Source: Berberis thunbergii
Taxonomy: Eukaryota; Streptophyta; Magnoliopsida; Ranunculales; Berberidaceae
Assembly (NCBI GenBank): GCA_003290165.1
Contig: QNQO01006979.1
Span: forward strand, 496,001 to 560,000
Direction of reading: 5' to 3'
Length of the DNA: 64,000 nt
How positions within the stretch are numbered: the stretch's first letter is position 1; each line of letters starts with the position of its first letter. The position numbers and the translations under genes are program-made. Of the stretch, positions 50,597 through 61,839 are shown one piece after another. The notes under the pieces are model-generated. The model was not told the DNA's origin, did no database searches, and worked only from the letters and a program-made list of their open reading frames with translations.

Positions 50597-51504
50597 TTAC
50601 CAAAATATAGCAATCACATGGGGCACCAAATACAGTAGGACATCCCAAAAGTGACCAGTAGTCATACACAACTGAGGATTCTTGCGTGCTCTAAAAAGAG
50701 AATATCCTAGGTCTGGTTCCAAATCAGAAGATTGAATAATTTTTACAACAAGATGGTGAAAATTGAAATCCTCACTACAGAACAAGGGATCGGTGAAAGT
50801 AGCATTGGTCAATGGAAATGTGATGCAGGTAGATGTAACTATAGATATATCAGGTGGTACAGGCTCATCACATGAATCACACAAAGATGTTGGGCTGGAT
50901 AGCTCAACAACACCCCCAACCCTAGAGTTGACACTGCTTATGGATTGCACTCTTTTACTAGATATATCTCCTGACTTCTTTGGGACAACATGTTTTGAAT
51001 TCAATATAGATGAAATAATAACAGGCAAAGTATCATCAGTACTTGAAAACGCATACCTAAGGGTGTCAGGTAATTGTTTAAGGTCAAGCTCAGGTGGCTC
51101 AACTGATGGGACTAGTTTTGACTCACTGGGTGAAAGAGGCTCCACTTTAGACTTCCATTTATAACTAGGATCCACAATGGGGACTGAGTCAAGCAAATCA
51201 TTGACTTCCCTAATGGAATCATTAATATCGAAGTCTAAATTAAAATGAGTCAACAAGCCTCTAAATGGTCATGTGTATCATGAAAACAGTCAAGGGTAGA
51301 CTCTAAAGAATGTCCACAGTTTGATTCTATGCATGAGTCACTAGGAAGGCATATGTCTAATGAGTCAACATGGGAAGGAGATGTCTGTAGTGTCTCAGAA
51401 TCTACAGGTTCGTCAATAAATGAGGCTTTATCAGCCTTCTTATAAGAGGAGGATGCAACCTGTATAAAATTGGGTAATGATATAATAACACTTATGTCAA
51501 GCAT
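50597..51504 (-). pseudogene. Residual Athila-like frame, second copy
   Basis: The frame 51504-51250 gives SLDICLPSDSCIESNCGHSL and LDCFHDTHD. The frame 51256-50597, open for 219 codons, gives FNLDFDINDSIREVNDLLDS, LDLKQLPDTLRYAFSSTDDT with LPVIISSIL, then VVELSSPTSLCDSCD and DPLFCSEDFNFHHLVVKIIQ plus SSDLEPDLGYSLF. The DLKQLPDTLRYAF-LPVIISS block normally precedes Athila RT. Here it runs straight into the segment shared with 24924-25343, showing fusion across a deletion. Confidence 0.68.
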
Positions 51505-51525
51505 TCCTACCTGATTGTCAACCAG

Positions 51526-52107
51526 TTATCCACTCCTAAGGGTAGTAATGGATTGGACATCTTCACGGTCCAGCTCAGATGTGCCACTATTGTCAAATTG
51601 ACCATTTGGGTTGGAAATAGGTTGGCTAGGGACTTCCTCTGACTCTATCTCAAGACGTGACTCAACTATCTGACTCAAAGTCATCTCAAGTTTCTTGATA
51701 GCTTGAGCATTTTGTTGAGAATTAGCTATCAATTATGTAATGGTCTGAGAAGTTTTCTCAAGCATATCTCCAGTTCACTGCATAAAACGAGTTAAGGCGT
51801 CCTCTAAACTAGATGTGTTAGAAGGAGGAACAACTCGATTAGGTTGAGGCTCACTAGCAGGAATGGAAACTTGAGGAGTCAGGGGAGTGACAATAGGGCC
51901 TCCATGGTATTGACCATGGGCCCATGAGAAGTCAGGATAATATGCTGAACCTGAGTTGTAATAATCTGAATATGGATCATAATCAGGTTGTCGCATGGCA
52001 TTAAATGCATTGACTTGCTCAGAAAAATAGGCTGGATAATCCCTTGTGTTCATTTTTTTTAAATCACTAACTCTAAAAATATACACAGACTTACACGCAA
52101 TCAACAA
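51526..52107 (-). pseudogene. C-terminal gag fragment of the second Athila-like element
   Basis: Frames give YPAYFSEQVNAFNAMRQPDY and YPDFSWAHGQYHGGPIV, then AIKKLEMTLSQIVESRL and DREDVQSITTLRSG. Each has a counterpart in the first element (YPAYYVEQVNSFNVMRR, EDVQSITTIRNG). The capsid part and zinc knuckle are absent, and the protease that should follow is missing. Confidence 0.72.
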
Positions 52108-53438
52108 CTAATAAATGCACAAGAAACATGCCTCCCTAAGCAAACAACGTTTTTGAGATCAATTATTTTTTTATCTTTGGGGGACAATTATTTCTTAAGT
52201 AATCTTTATGACAGAGCAATGGGTGCTACAAGTTGATCCTAAGAGTGTACACTTTACACCGCAAAGTTCAAAATCAATAGGCTAGAGTTTTGTTTCAAAG
52301 AAACCGGATTATCGCACAAGAGAAGGATGTCACAATGGTCCAATTAAGTACTTCCTTGTGCTACCACTCTATAAGCCAGTAGATGTGAGAACAATGTGAC
52401 GTTAGATGTACACTTGAGGCTTGTGTTCCTAACCCAAAACTGTTAGTTACACCAATTCTTCTTGTGGATCGTAGCTTACTTATGACTTGGTGTACCGGGT
52501 AAATTACCCTTGTGGCAGTGGCCTCTCGGAGTTCATTGAATGATTAAACCCATCGACACTTTTAGCTTTGGTCAACACAAAAATTATTGGATTCACCTTG
52601 GTCTTGGTTGTCCTATGAACATCGTACCTAAAAGATGGTTTTATCTAACTTGCTAATTGATTTTAATTATGTTTGGCTATTGGTTGCACACAGCTGGAAT
52701 GGTGAGGTCGGGATATCAAGTCCCACCAGTTTCTATTTAGAAGCTGGGTCTGCTTATTATGAATTACTAAAGTTTAGCATCCACAATTACAAAAATTAAA
52801 CAACCAATCACACAATTTCAAACAATTACACAAAGCACCCGGGTCACTAATACATTGCGTGTGATAGAAGTACTTACAATGTGCGTATTCCGTTCTGTAC
52901 AAAAAGTTAGCACAATTTAAAAAAATGTCTGACTTATTTTTATCCGTTTCAATCAGCACACAAACATATGCAATCAAATTACTGGTCTTGTTCTTAGAAG
53001 TCAGATTTCTTAATTATAAAAAAAATTATTGGGTAACAAATAAAATTGTTTCCCTATAATTTCTTTTGACTTAGAAAATTTGAGGTTTTTTTTTTGTGAT
53101 TAAACAAAATGAAAAACATTAGAGTTCTCAAAAATTATTACACCACACACTCGTAAAACGAGATGAAAATAAAATTAAAACTCTCCTCACAAAATAAAAT
53201 AAAAAAATTTTAAATAAAAATTTGCTTGATTTTTGCAGGTTCGTCCAATTTCCTCGAGAAGCGTGTATTTTGGAAAATCAAACAAATAAAACGAAATGAG
53301 TGTAAAAAGAACTTAGCAAAATAAAAATAAAATTTTTTTTTTATTTTTTTTTAAATTTTTGAAAATTTTTAAAATTAGTGAAAATAAATCTTAAATTCAA
53401 TTACACCGCTACCATCCTAGGCAACGACGCCAAAAACT
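52108..53438 (-). other. 5' untranslated region of the second Athila-like element
   Basis: AT-rich leader between the primer binding site (about 53410-53431) and the gag remnant. No open frame of note. Confidence 0.6.
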
Positions 53439-54705
53439 TGATGCGGGCTTAACTGGCCTAAATAAATATGTCAATTTGACCCAATTGTAATAACCGCAAG
53501 TGCACGGTGTCTAACTGGTAGACAACGGCAAGTACGGGTCGATCCCACGAGGAAGGTGGATGCAATTAAATTTAATAATTTACTTAAACTAATTTACAAA
53601 AAAATGAGGTTACAGTGTTTTTAAAACTAAACTAAAAATAAATTAAAAATAAGAAAAATAAAAAGGAAAGGAAATGATAAATGAGATGGATTTTGTGGGA
53701 TTTGGACTCACCGATGAGTTAACAAATATATTTAAATCTAAATTGCTGAAATTATAAACGAGAAGCTTTAGAGATGAGGATCCCTTACTTACACCGAAGA
53801 TGTGATCATTAAAATTTAATTCAGTTTTAAAATCCAATGTTACAATTAACTTTATCATAAATTATAGACTCCTAGAATTGAGTGTCTTGTTACAGCACAC
53901 TCAATCACAAGTCTAATTTATTAAGTTTCAACTCCTAGCATTAAATGTCTTATTACGACACACTCAATCACAAGTTCAAGCTTAATAATTTTTGGCACAT
54001 GCTTTGAATATTGATAAAATGTGAATCTAACTGCCAAACATATCAATTTTTAATCGAACATGAAAGGTGAAAGCAATTTATCAAATTTTTGAAATAAAAT
54101 TGTAATTAACAATTAAGCATTTAAGTCAGTAAAATAAATTAAAATGAATTATGCAACCCTGTTGGTTTGTCGCAAACTCGATGATGTGGTACTCTGCAGA
54201 TCAGCAGGTGTTTCGAACACAAATCTAGAGAAAATGGTTGCAAATGCACTGTGGTGGTACAGAGAGAAGCTCGGGGTGCCAATAACAGAACTATTTGAAA
54301 AACATTTATTTCCCTCTAGTTGTGCGTTCCTCTGGTCATCGTCTCCAGCGAGCAGCGCCGCTTACTGCGCCTCGTTTCCGCTCCTTGCGAGCTCCTTCAT
54401 CTTCCAACCGGTTTTGGAACCTGCAAAAGAGAAAGGGATGGAAGAACAGAAAGAGAGATGCGATGAGAACATACAAAAACAGAGAGAGAGATGCGAGGAC
54501 TCCCCTATTTATGCTCCTGTGGCAGTCGTGGTGCTCGGGTGATGGCTGCTTGCGATGGTGATCGTGAGAGAGGGAGACAGGAAGGAGGGCCGAGACGAAG
54601 AGAGGCCGAAAGATAGCTCGGTGTTGGCTCGTCTTCGTAGTGGCGGCTCTATTTCGTGGCGGTGGTCAGTGGTTATGGCATTGACAGAGGCGGTGGTGGA
54701 GGAAG
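53439..54705 (-). repeat. 5' LTR of the second Athila-like element, truncated
   Basis: It matches 46701 to about 47980 of the 3' LTR. Similarity stops near GGAGGAAGGACG, after which copia sequence follows. No matching 5-bp duplication remains on this side. Confidence 0.78.
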
Positions 54706-54775
54706 GACGTGTGGGTGAGATATTGGGTTGAGAGAAAGGAAAATTTTGTTCATCAAATATAACGTCTCTTGAGAC

Positions 54776-56054
54776 CAAGGATGCACGGACTCGGACTCGG
54801 ACACGGATACGACACGGCAATTTTCAAAAAAATAGGACTCGGCGACACGGTCAAACTTATTTTTTTAATATATTTTTTGTAACTCATATGAACATAAAAT
54901 TATAAATAATAATAGTGAACAATCCATACATATCAATAAAACATTCATTCATTCAAAATTTCAAGCATCATAAAGTCAAGCTCAAGTCATACTCATAAAG
55001 CATGAGCATTTGAGAATGTAAAAACTCATTATTTGCAATATTGATTCACTGATTGAAATACTCATTATTTGCTAATGCTAATCTACTTTTTTTTTATTCT
55101 TTGCAGTTGAAGTACAAAAATCACAAAAATCGGCAGAAATTAGAAAATCAGCATAAAAGAAAATAAGCAATACTCATTGTTTTATTCTACAGTTCTACTA
55201 GTGTTGAAAGAACACACATCCTCAAATATCAGAGACACAGAGAGTCTCATATTCATGAAATCAGAATATGGAAGAATATGAAAAATCTTTTGAGGATGCG
55301 TGTTCAATCAGACATGAATCAGAGCATAACAAAATCAGGATGTGTGTTGCAATATCAGCACAATACTCATTCAAAAAGAAAAAAAATCAAAGTAGAAAAG
55401 AAAATCAGAGATGAATCAGAGAAGAAATCCGAGAAGAGAATGATGCATAGACTGATAGAAAAAAATCGCAGAAAAAAAATTTGAAAGAAGATAGGTACCT
55501 GCTGAGGATGACATCGTCTCCTTCCGGCGAGCTCCCTCTCTCTCTAGCTCCGTCTAGCGACCACCCTCGATCTATCTCTATGTCGAAATTGACCGAATCG
55601 ATCGAAATGAAAATCAAGTCGAAATCAATCAACCACCCTTGAGGATGAAATGAAACTCAAGTCGAAATCGACCGAAATCGATTGAACCCAAATCGATCGA
55701 GCCCTCTCTGTCGATCGAACCCTCTCTCTCTCCCTCTCTGTCGAAATTGATCTCTCCCTCTCTGTCGAAATCGATTGAAATCGATCGAACCCTCGAGTCT
55801 ACTCCCTCTTTGTCTCTGTTCTCTCTGCTTTCTCTGCTCTTTGATTAGGGTTTGTGGGAGGGAGGAACCGAATGATCGAAGAGGAGGGATTAATAGCACC
55901 CGACCGAGTTCGGACCGTGTCTGACCGAGTCTTGACCGTGATCAACGAATTTTGACCGTTGACCACGTGTCTAATACGTGTCGGGGGCGAATCCGTGTCT
56001 GACATGTATTTGACTCGTGACTCGGAGGTTTTTCGAAGAGTCGGTGCATCGTTG
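54776..56054. mobile_element. hAT element rich in GGACTCGGACACGG, inserted in the copia element
   Basis: The left end CAAGGATGCACGGACTCGG pairs with the right end, which reads CAACGATGCACCGACTC in reverse complement. The flanks CTTGAGAC (54768-54775) and CTTGAGTC (56055-56062) match at 7 of 8 bases. Removal of the element restores the copia frame SRDVIFDEQNFPF, which proves the insertion site. No transposase was seen. The right half holds many CGAAATCGATCGA / CCCTCTCTGTCG words. Confidence 0.8.
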
Positions 56055-56062
56055 CTTGAGTC

Positions 56063-58393
56063 ATATTTTATTGGTTTCCAAATTCATAACTTTTCAACCA
56101 CTCTTTCCATGAGGATAACCCAAGAACACACATCGGCGACTGCGAGGGGCAAATTTGTCTTTTTGAGCGATCTTTATGATGGGCATAACACAAACAACCA
56201 AAAACCCGGAGATGGGTAAGAGAGGGTGTTTGGGAGTATAATTTTTGAGAGGTGTAAAGCCCTGTAAAAAAGGTGTGGGTGTACGGTTAATGAGATGAGC
56301 GGTAGTGAGGACACATTCACCCCAAAATTCAATAGGTAGGGATGCTTGAAATTATAGGGCTCGGGAAACATCGAAAACATGACGATGTTTTCTTTCAACT
56401 CGGCCATTTTGTTGTGGGGTATCGACTATACTGGTTTGATGTATAATGCCATGTTGAGCATAAAAGGAACTCATGGATGTAGATGTGAACTCCAATCCGT
56501 TATCACTACGAATTATTTTGACTGATGCTTCAAATTACGTTTTGGGAAGGGAACAAAATTTTCTCAGTAATAAACTAGCCTCACTTTTTTCATGCACCAA
56601 ATAAACTCATACTGCACGACTGAAATCATCAATAATAGTAAAGAAATATCTTGCACCAAAAATAGTAAACTGTCGATAAGGGCCCCAAATGTCACAATGA
56701 ATCAAATCAAACATTTTCGTAACACAATTACTACTTAAAGGAAAATTAGACCGAGTTTGTTTGGCTCGACAACAAATATCACAAATAGATTGTTTGGCGG
56801 ACATATCAACCGTATTGCCATCAATACTTAATAATGACATAGGTTTAAAAGAAGGATGTCCCAATCGACGATGCCATGTATCATAGGATTTCGGAGCTCG
56901 AGCCACTGATGCTGTTGCGACCGCCACTGGTCGATAATGGTACACCCCTCCTCGTGACTCACCCAATCCAATTGGGCTCCTCGTGGTTTCGTCCTGTAAA
57001 ATACACAAACAATCAGTAAACGTCACGAGGCAATTGGTGTCATAAATCAACTTACTAACAGAGATCAAATTCATGGCCATATTAGGCACAAATAACACAT
57101 GGTAAAGAGTAAGACCGGGTTGCAAGACACATGTTCCCTTTTAACAACAGACGTATGTTCCCCATCTGGCAAACCGACAGGCGACGGAGCAATGTCACGA
57201 AAATTAGATAAAATAGAAATATTACCGGTCATATGGTGCGAGGCTCCACTATCAATAAGCCAACAAACATCAGAATTTTTCTTACCGGATAATTGTTCAG
57301 CTTCTGGATTGGGCTCGATCAAGGCCAGTAAACGTTGAACTTGATCATGAGAAAGGCCCGGAATCGATGCGAATGATGAGAATCCGGCAGAGGTTGTCTC
57401 GGCAGGAGCAAGGGATGACACGCCCCACTGTGTTGCAGTGACAAAGGCGGCAAAGGAGGATTGCCCACAACCTGATTGGGAAAAGCAGCCTTTTCCTCGT
57501 CCACGACCTCTATTCGGTGGAGAAGATATGCCAAGGCGACTCCAACATCGCTCATACACATGGCCAAGTCGTTGACAGTGAGTGCAAAAGGGGCGTCCAG
57601 TCGACTGAACTTGTTACTGTTGCTGCGGTGAGGATGGCCCAGTTGAAGATGATCGGGGTTCGACAGCAAAGCCCATGGCAGGGGTAGAATCCCGGGTTTG
57701 GAGAGCGGATCTTTGGCTTTCTTCTTGACTCACCATAGCATATACTCGGTCAAGGTCCAGAAGCGACTCCATATTAATAATTTGTGTGCGCAATGTGTTA
57801 TACGACTCATCTAAGCCCATGAGAAATTGGTAGATCTTGAGATTGTTAAACCAAACAAGAATTTGTGAGCCATTTTCACAAGTACAAGACTCTAAAGAAG
57901 ACAAATTTGAGAGATCTTCCCACATCCCAAGAAATTGGGTATAGTATGACATAATGGAGGAGCCGGTTTGTTTGGTGAGAGTAAGGTCGGACCATATTTT
58001 GTAGACTTTAGGTCCATTTTTAACCGAACATCTAGTCTTGAGATAGTCCCATAAGGTCTTAACATTACTGAGACGAGAAACGGTGCCCTAATAGGGTCAT
58101 CGAGAGAGTTTGCAATCCAGGAGCATAACATAGAGTTAACAATTTCCCAAGCCACAAATTGGGGATCATTTTTGTTTGGTTTTGAAATTGAGCCATCAAT
58201 AAATCCTATTTTATTTTGTGTTCTTAAGGCCAAAATAATAGATTGTTCCCACGAAGAATAATTTTCACCCCTTTAACTTAATTTGAGTCAAGACGGAACC
58301 TGGATTAGAAGACGGATGAAGGAAGTATGGTGATGTGGGATTTGTGAGAGCTGATTGCCGTTGCGTGCCATGGGAATTATCACCTTCGGGCAT
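56063..58393 (-). pseudogene. Copia gag, protease and integrase region
   Basis: From the ATG at 58393 the gag starts MPEGDNSHGTQRQSALTNP; frames continue with the copia gag and end in the knuckle FCTHCQRLGHVYERCW (about 57560). Protease is CWLIDSGASHHMTG. GAG-pre-integrase and integrase follow: YDTWHRRLGHPS, SICDICCRAKQTRSNFPLSS, FDLIHCDIWGPYRQFTIFGA and YFFTIIDDFSRAV (to 56607). Further remnants reach 56190 (VFGCLCYAHHK type). Several frameshifts break it. The frame resumes beyond the hAT at 54767. Confidence 0.88.
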
Positions 58394-58499
58394 GGTGTTT
58401 AACTAACTTCAAGAACTGAATGAATATGGACGATGAGATATGCGGCAGAATGCTCACCGAAAGAAAAAGAAAATTTTATCTAACCTTGCTCTAATACCA

Positions 58500-58731
58500 T
58501 AATAAACTGAGAATTGTGGAAGAATTTGATATATTTTCCATTTAGTGTGCTATTGGCGTTAAATAGTCAAGCTCAACTCCCTAATTTAGGGATATTGTTA
58601 CAAAGTCAAGATTTACATAATATTTGCAAAACAAATTTGGAAGTAACACTTCCTAAAAAATAGCACTTCCTAAAATAGCTTACTTGACGAAATATGTACA
58701 CTAGTAATTATGTACACTAATAATCCTAATA
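58500..58731 (-). repeat. 5' LTR of the copia element
   Basis: It pairs with 44535-44751 and is followed on the plus strand by the duplication TTCTT (58732-58736). The primer binding site (plus strand GCTCTAATACCA) abuts it at 58488-58499. Confidence 0.9.
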
Positions 58732-58736
58732 TTCTT

Positions 58737-59589
58737 AGTTTTTTTTTTATATATATTTACTTTTGCAACATTTCAACTACCACGCGTTTATCTATCATTA
58801 CACGGTAGTGAATATTAGTAACTTTCAACCCTACGACCCGGAGTAAACTTGAAGGAATAATACAAGATGACTGAGGTTTGATGTGGTACTTTTCCAACTT
58901 GCCAATAATCACTAATATAGTTGAAGTGTTCAGGAGTGGAGGCATTGCTTAAACTATAACATAGTTTTAAATTTTCAATGCATCTTGAGAATCACAACTA
59001 TGATGACTTCAATCAAGCCTTCAAGAATAGAATAGGTCTTAATAACCCAAACTTCACAACTATGATAACTTCAAGCCTTCAACAATAGAATAAGTCTTAA
59101 TAACCCAAACTTCACAACTATGATGACTTCAAGCCTTAAGAATAGAATAGGTCTTAATAACCCAATTCAAGTAGGCTTTTGTTTACCGGGAATTAGGTGG
59201 AAAAAGACCCAACGCCTCCTAACTAAAACTACTAGTCTGGTGGTGTCCTCGGCATCAAAAAATCTACCATCGGGCTGGGCTGGCCTGGCCTGGCTCTCTA
59301 GAAAAATTGAGCATCGTGCACGCCCAAATTATGTGTCGTATTTGATTTTCCAAAAATTCTAGACAGCCAGTCCAATTTGTAAAAACCAACTAGAATGAAT
59401 GGTTGATTTTCTTCATTTCTCATGTCAATTTGTGAAAAAATCTAGACAGCCTGGCTCTTTAGAATGATTGATTTTCTTCATTTCTCATGTCAATATCATC
59501 GGTCCAATTTGTCAAAACCAACTACCATTTTACCCATTCAACTGTTTTGCAAAACAATTAAATGAAATTTTATATGTACATTGAGTTAG
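58737..59589. promoter_or_regulatory. Upstream region of the germin-like gene with local tandem repeats
   Basis: Three tandem units of about 60 bp lie at 58993-59166 (CACAACTATGATGACTTCAA, AATAGAATAGGTCTTAATAA). A second duplicated block (GATTTTCTTCATTTCTCATG) lies at 59400-59500. No gene is present. These repeats sit within 700 bp of the germin-like start codon, so they may affect its promoter; that is inference. Confidence 0.5.
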
Positions 59590-59597
59590 TATATAAG
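59590..59597 (+). promoter_or_regulatory. TATA box of the germin-like gene
   Basis: TATATAAG lies 64 bases before the ATG at 59661, leaving a leader of about 35 bases if transcription starts 30 bases downstream. It lies inside the in-frame extension from 59562, which argues that the upstream ATG is not used. Confidence 0.65.
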
Positions 59598-59660
59598 CAA
59601 ATAAAGTTGCACGATAAGAGTCATTCTAAAATATCAAAACAAAGATTCAGAGGAGATACC

Positions 59661-60338
59661 ATGGCTGCCATGATCATAATAGTTGCTAGAAGACACTTCT
59701 ACTTGTTGTTCTTGACGATATTACTACTTTTATCTCCTTGTTGCTACTGTGCGGACCCTGACCCACTACAAGACTTCTGTGTAGCTGACTTGGAGGGTGC
59801 TCCATCTGTGAATGGATTTCCCTGCAAACCTACCTCTCAAGTGAAATCAAGTGATTTCTTCTTTGATGGCTTCACCAAGGAGGGAAACACAACAAATGCC
59901 TTTGGGGTGTCTGTAACTCCAGGCAACGTGTTAACTTTTCCTGGACTAAACACACTTGGAATTGCTATGAACCGTGTGGATTACGCACCAGGTGGACAAA
60001 ATCCGGTTCATAGTCATCCTCGTGCGACTGAAGCAGGGGTGGTTATCAAGGGGAAATTGCTTGTGGGCTTTGTAACCACTGCAAATGTTTTTCACTCAAA
60101 GGTGTTGAAAGCTGGAGAGATGTTTGTGATCCCCAGGGGATTGGTTCACTTCCAACAAAACATCGGTCCAGGAAAGGCGCTTGTTATTACAGCTTTCAAC
60201 AGCCAACTGCCAGGGGCTGCGCGGCTACCTCTTACACTCTTTGCTTCACAACCTCCAATTCCTACTCAAGTTCTGATGAAGAGCTTTCAAGTTGATGAAA
60301 AAGTCATTACTGACATAGAAGCCAACCTTGGCTCCTAA
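59661..60338 (+). CDS. Germin-like protein (cupin, apoplastic)
   Basis: The intronless gene encodes 225 residues, the usual germin-like length. The start at 59661 is chosen because ACCATGG is a good context, a signal peptide follows (hydrophobic to about residue 30, CYCADPDPLQDFC) and a TATA box lies 5' of it; an ATG at 59562 would add 33 residues unlike a signal peptide. Cys40 and Cys55 fit the conserved disulfide. Germin box 1 is PVHSHPRATEAGVVIKGKLL and box 2 AGEMFVIPRGLVHFQQNIG; His117, His119, Glu124 and His163 are the expected Mn ligands. A possible N-glycan site is Asn76. Germin-like proteins form cell-wall hexamers, some with superoxide dismutase or oxalate oxidase activity; the activity here is not predictable. 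An AATAAA follows at 60464. Confidence 0.95.
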   Translation: MAAMIIIVARRHFYLLFLTILLLLSPCCYCADPDPLQDFCVADLEGAPSVNGFPCKPTSQVKSSDFFFDGFTKEGNTTNAFGVSVTPGNVLTFPGLNTLGIAMNRVDYAPGGQNPVHSHPRATEAGVVIKGKLLVGFVTTANVFHSKVLKAGEMFVIPRGLVHFQQNIGPGKALVITAFNSQLPGAARLPLTLFASQPPIPTQVLMKSFQVDEKVITDIEANLGS

Positions 60339-60463
60339 GACCCCCTCCCTCCCTCCCTCCCTATTCTTATGCCTTACTTGATTTGTTTGTGTGTTGTCTA
60401 TAAATGGGTTCCATTTATGAAGGAATCCGTATAAATGTTTCTTGTACAAGGACTATAGTTTCT

Positions 60464-60469
60464 AATAAA
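60464..60469 (+). terminator. Polyadenylation signal of the germin-like gene
   Basis: AATAAA lies 126 bases behind the stop codon, in TTTCTAATAAATGAG. It lies before the LINE insertion, so the LINE probably does not alter the mature transcript. Confidence 0.55.
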
Positions 60470-60551
60470 TGAGTCCCAAACCTTTCAACTTTATATGTTA
60501 AAACTGATATAAATATGCAGGTTACTCATAAAATTAACTAAGTGCATAGTT

Positions 60552-61828
60552 TTTTTTTTTTTTTGGAAAGTGAACGGGGGTTATTTAGGATCCCCAAACC
60601 TGAAATAAAGGTGAAGTTACATTGGAGAGTAAAGTGTCCCTGATCTATCTTCATGTACAATGTCTTTCAAGTCTTGAGCAAACGAGCTCGGAGTAACTTC
60701 CAGAAATTCCGAGCTAGGGTGAAGGCTAGCAAGTTTGTCCGCGACTCTATTAGTTTCTCTATACTCGTGGTTGATAGTGTATTCTTCTAGTGTTGCGAGC
60801 AATCTTCGGATCTTATTGATAATGTGTCTCAAATTCCACGCATTCTGTCGCACTCCTGTCAAGTAATCACGCACTATAATGGAATCTGTGCTAATTGCTA
60901 ACCTTTTGAAACCTTTCGAGTTGGCTAGCTGCAGCCCTGCCTCAACTCCTTGAAGTTCATGCGTGATTATGGACTGACCCACACTCGAGCCAGCGCAAGC
61001 AACCACAACAATACCTTGATCATCCCTAAGTATTGCACCGTAACCTCCTGTGTTGTCTTTCAATGAGCCATCAGAATTAAGTTTATACCATCCAAGTAGG
61101 AGGCTTCTTCCAAGAGCACATGATCGGGGTTCGAGTCCTAAACTGAGGGTCTAGGTGCCATCGCCCAAATATCTGTCTGTTGGCTGCAGTGTCTGCAATG
61201 ACTAGCTCTGCATTTGAGTACCTGAGCCTAATGTCATTGTAGATCCTCTTGACTAGCTCGATACTAGAGCAATGTTGCTGCTTGTATAGCCTAGCATTTC
61301 TTTCAGTCCATATGTAATAAATAGATGCACTCAATGCAATCTTCTTCAATTGTGCATTAGAACTGTTGCCTTTGAAATTACTGGTGCACCATCTAAGTTC
61401 CTCATCCCATCCTGTTATGTTCCGAGAGTAGCTCAAGAATTGTAACATTCTGCCCCAAACAAACCGAGAATAGGTGCATGCAAAGAAGAGATGATTTTCG
61501 GTTTCATTTTCCATGTTGCAAAGCGAGCATAGATCATGTTCTACTTTGCCCCATTTCTTGAGCTTGTTTAGAGTTTTTAAAGCACCATGACAAAGAATCC
61601 AGGTTATAAATGTATGCCTGGGAATGCAACCTTTAAACCATACAATGTGAGCCCAGTCCACTGGTTGATTCTGTTTCCTGAGCGCATCATATGTCGATTT
61701 CATTTGGAACTGTCCGTCACTGCTAGCTCTCCACAACACTTCATCTTGCTTGCTAACATCAAATTCAACATCGTCTAGGTTAGTGATTATATTACTAATA
61801 AGGTTGCCCACACTGTGAGGGAAGCTCC
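60552..61828 (-). mobile_element. 5'-truncated LINE (L1-type) insertion
   Basis: A poly-A tail on the minus strand (T run, 60549-60565) and an 11-base target duplication AGTGCATAGTT (60541-60551, 61829-61839) bound 1.28 kb. The content is only the 3' end of ORF2. The truncated 5' end and A tail are typical of LINE retrotransposition. Confidence 0.9.
60617..61828 (-). pseudogene. LINE ORF2 3' end: RT zinc-binding domain and RNase H
   Basis: The frame from 61828 to 61083 holds the zf-RVT domain (WAHIVWFKGCIPRHTFITWI, KWGKVEHDLCSLCNMENETE, NHLFFACTYSRFVWGRM). The frame 61063-60617 holds the RNase H domain (LKDNTGGYGAILRDDQGIVV, THELQGVEAGLQLA, STDSIIVRDYL, EYRETNRVADKLA). The two are separated by a frameshift near 61090. 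The apparent ATG at 61835 belongs to the target duplication, not to the LINE. Apart from the shift both frames are open, so the insertion is fairly young. Confidence 0.9.
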
Positions 61829-61839
61829 AGTGCATAGTT

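Larger units (their letters stand above)
46701..54705 (-). mobile_element. Second Athila-like element, heavily deleted, inserted in the copia element
   Basis: Both LTRs end in TGATGCGGGCTTAACTGGCC on the plus strand (46701, 53439). Inside the 5' LTR lies the primer binding site (GGCGTCGTTGCC on the minus strand). The 3' LTR is full length (46701-48599). The 5' LTR is cut after about 1.27 kb and joins copia sequence directly, so its outer 600 bp are lost. The internal region keeps only a C-terminal gag piece and the residual frame; capsid, protease, RT and integrase are missing. It belongs to the same family as 19570-30201. Confidence 0.82.
44535..58731 (-). mobile_element. Ty1/copia LTR retrotransposon, split by two nested insertions
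   Basis: LTRs of 217 bp (44535-44751) and 232 bp (58500-58731) share TAATAAACTGAGAATTGTGG and AATCCTAATA ends. The 5-bp target duplication TTCTT is intact (44530-44534, 58732-58736). On the minus strand TGGTATTAGAGC, a site complementary to initiator tRNA-Met, directly follows the 5' LTR. Coding order gag, protease, integrase, RT, RNase H is that of copia. An Athila-like element (46701-54705) and a hAT (54776-56054) interrupt it; without them it is about 4.9 kb. Stops and frameshifts are numerous. Confidence 0.9.

Noticed and set aside
59562..59660. Upstream in-frame ATG adding 33 residues to the germin-like protein
   Set aside because: The extension covers the TATA box and would bury the signal peptide; the ATG at 59661 has better context.
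61125..61140. GGGGTTCGAGTCC, like the T-arm of a tRNA
   Set aside because: It lies within the LINE coding frame, with no acceptor stem, anticodon arm or D-arm around it.
61829..61835. ATG start for the LINE ORF2 fragment
   Set aside because: These bases are target-site duplication; the LINE is truncated there, so the start is fortuitous.
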